Source of the DNA: Mycobacterium simiae
GTDB taxonomy: Bacteria > Actinomycetota > Actinomycetes > Mycobacteriales > Mycobacteriaceae
NCBI RefSeq assembly: GCF_010727605.1
Contig: NZ_AP022568.1
Span: 620,001-684,000, forward strand
Length of the DNA stretch: 64,000 nucleotides
Reading direction: 5' to 3'
In this document: positions 63,857-64,000 of the stretch, one piece after another
Layout of the letters: the number at the start of each line of letters is the position of its first letter
How positions within the stretch are numbered: position 1 is the stretch's first letter
The notes under the pieces: model-generated
The model's input: only the letters and a program-made list of their open reading frames with translations
Told to the model about the DNA's origin: nothing
The model's database searches: none
Program-made: the position numbers and the translations under genes

Positions 63857-64000
63857 TCATGTTCCGGCCTCCGTCCTGTCCGCCTCACCCACACCGGCAA
63901 GGTTCAACTCAGCTTGGGATGGCGACGAAAACTCAACTTGGACAACGGCTTTCGTGATTTCGGCGAGCGGAATATCGCGCACCGCCCAGTCGCGACCGTC
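63857..64000 (-). CDS. rimP: Ribosome maturation factor RimP, C-terminal part only
   Basis: The minus-strand frame open at the window edge reads [20 protein letters not shown], then [16 protein letters not shown], ending at TGA 63857-63859. This matches the C-terminus of mycobacterial RimP (Rv2842c), the next gene upstream of nusA. Only 47 residues are inside the window. Confidence 0.88.
   Translation of the reverse strand, partial: DGRDWAVRDIPLAEITKAVVQVEFSSPSQAELNLAGVGEADRTEAGT

Overview
The window is chromosomal DNA from a Mycobacterium, most likely a slow-growing non-tuberculous species. The evidence is high GC, PE and PPE genes, mycobacterial lipid enzymes, and a backbone whose gene order matches, from memory, the M. 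tuberculosis stretch Rv2779c to Rv2842c. That backbone is aldR/ald, nitronate monooxygenase, pepR, gpsI, rpsO, ribF, sirR, fadE21, ltp1, truB, pptT, pptH, a CocE-type hydrolase, then echA16, nrnA, rbfA, infB, ylxR, nusA and rimP. No tRNA, rRNA, transposase, phage gene or CRISPR array was seen.

Layout. (1) 1-9.2 kb: accessory oxidative metabolism with TetR regulators, a Rieske (KshA-like) oxygenase coupled to a DapB-fold oxidoreductase, a ferredoxin reductase, a frameshifted EphD-like hydrolase/SDR fusion, a PF10118 metal-dependent hydrolase and a Baeyer-Villiger-type flavin monooxygenase. (2) 9.2-29.4 kb: conserved backbone with local novelties: a class A beta-lactamase beside the nitronate monooxygenase gene, an ArsR/SRPBCC pair where lppU would be near rpsO/ribF, and a 56-bp tandem repeat at the 3' end of truB. 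(3) 29.5-56.1 kb: an island between the CocE hydrolase and echA16, an interval that in M. tuberculosis carries, among other genes, the type III-A CRISPR-Cas locus. (4) 56.2-64 kb: backbone ending in the nrnA-rbfA-infB-ylxR-nusA-rimP translation/transcription cluster.

The island is the main discovery. It reads as a self-contained oxalate-growth system. Two OxlT-type transporters would import oxalate. Two Frc-family CoA-transferases activate it to oxalyl-CoA. Oxc decarboxylates oxalyl-CoA to formyl-CoA, which yields formate, and an NAD-dependent formate dehydrogenase oxidises formate to CO2 and NADH. A three-subunit PntAaAbB transhydrogenase in the same operon could turn that NADH into NADPH. 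A PanE-like reductase, the family from which oxalyl-CoA reductase (PanE2) of Methylobacterium was recruited, could use the NADPH to reduce oxalyl-CoA to glyoxylate. Gcl, Hyi and GlxR then give glycerate, glycerate kinase gives a phosphoglycerate, and a truncated pyruvate kinase sits in the PanE operon.

Regulation appears layered. A near-palindrome GNATAC-N-GTATRC recurs in front of the PPE gene, between panE and pntAa, before gntR itself, before frc1, before the second transporter and between lysR and a PAS gene; this fits a GntR/FCD regulon. TCCG-N3-CGGA elements lie between glycerate kinase and hyi and fit the local IclR regulator. An OxyS-like LysR lies directly upstream of oxc. A PE gene ends the panE-pyk operon and the PPE gene carries a GntR-type box, so a PE/PPE pair may provide outer-membrane passage for oxalate. 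The catabolic logic follows from family knowledge; the regulon, the PanE role and the PE/PPE role are inferences.
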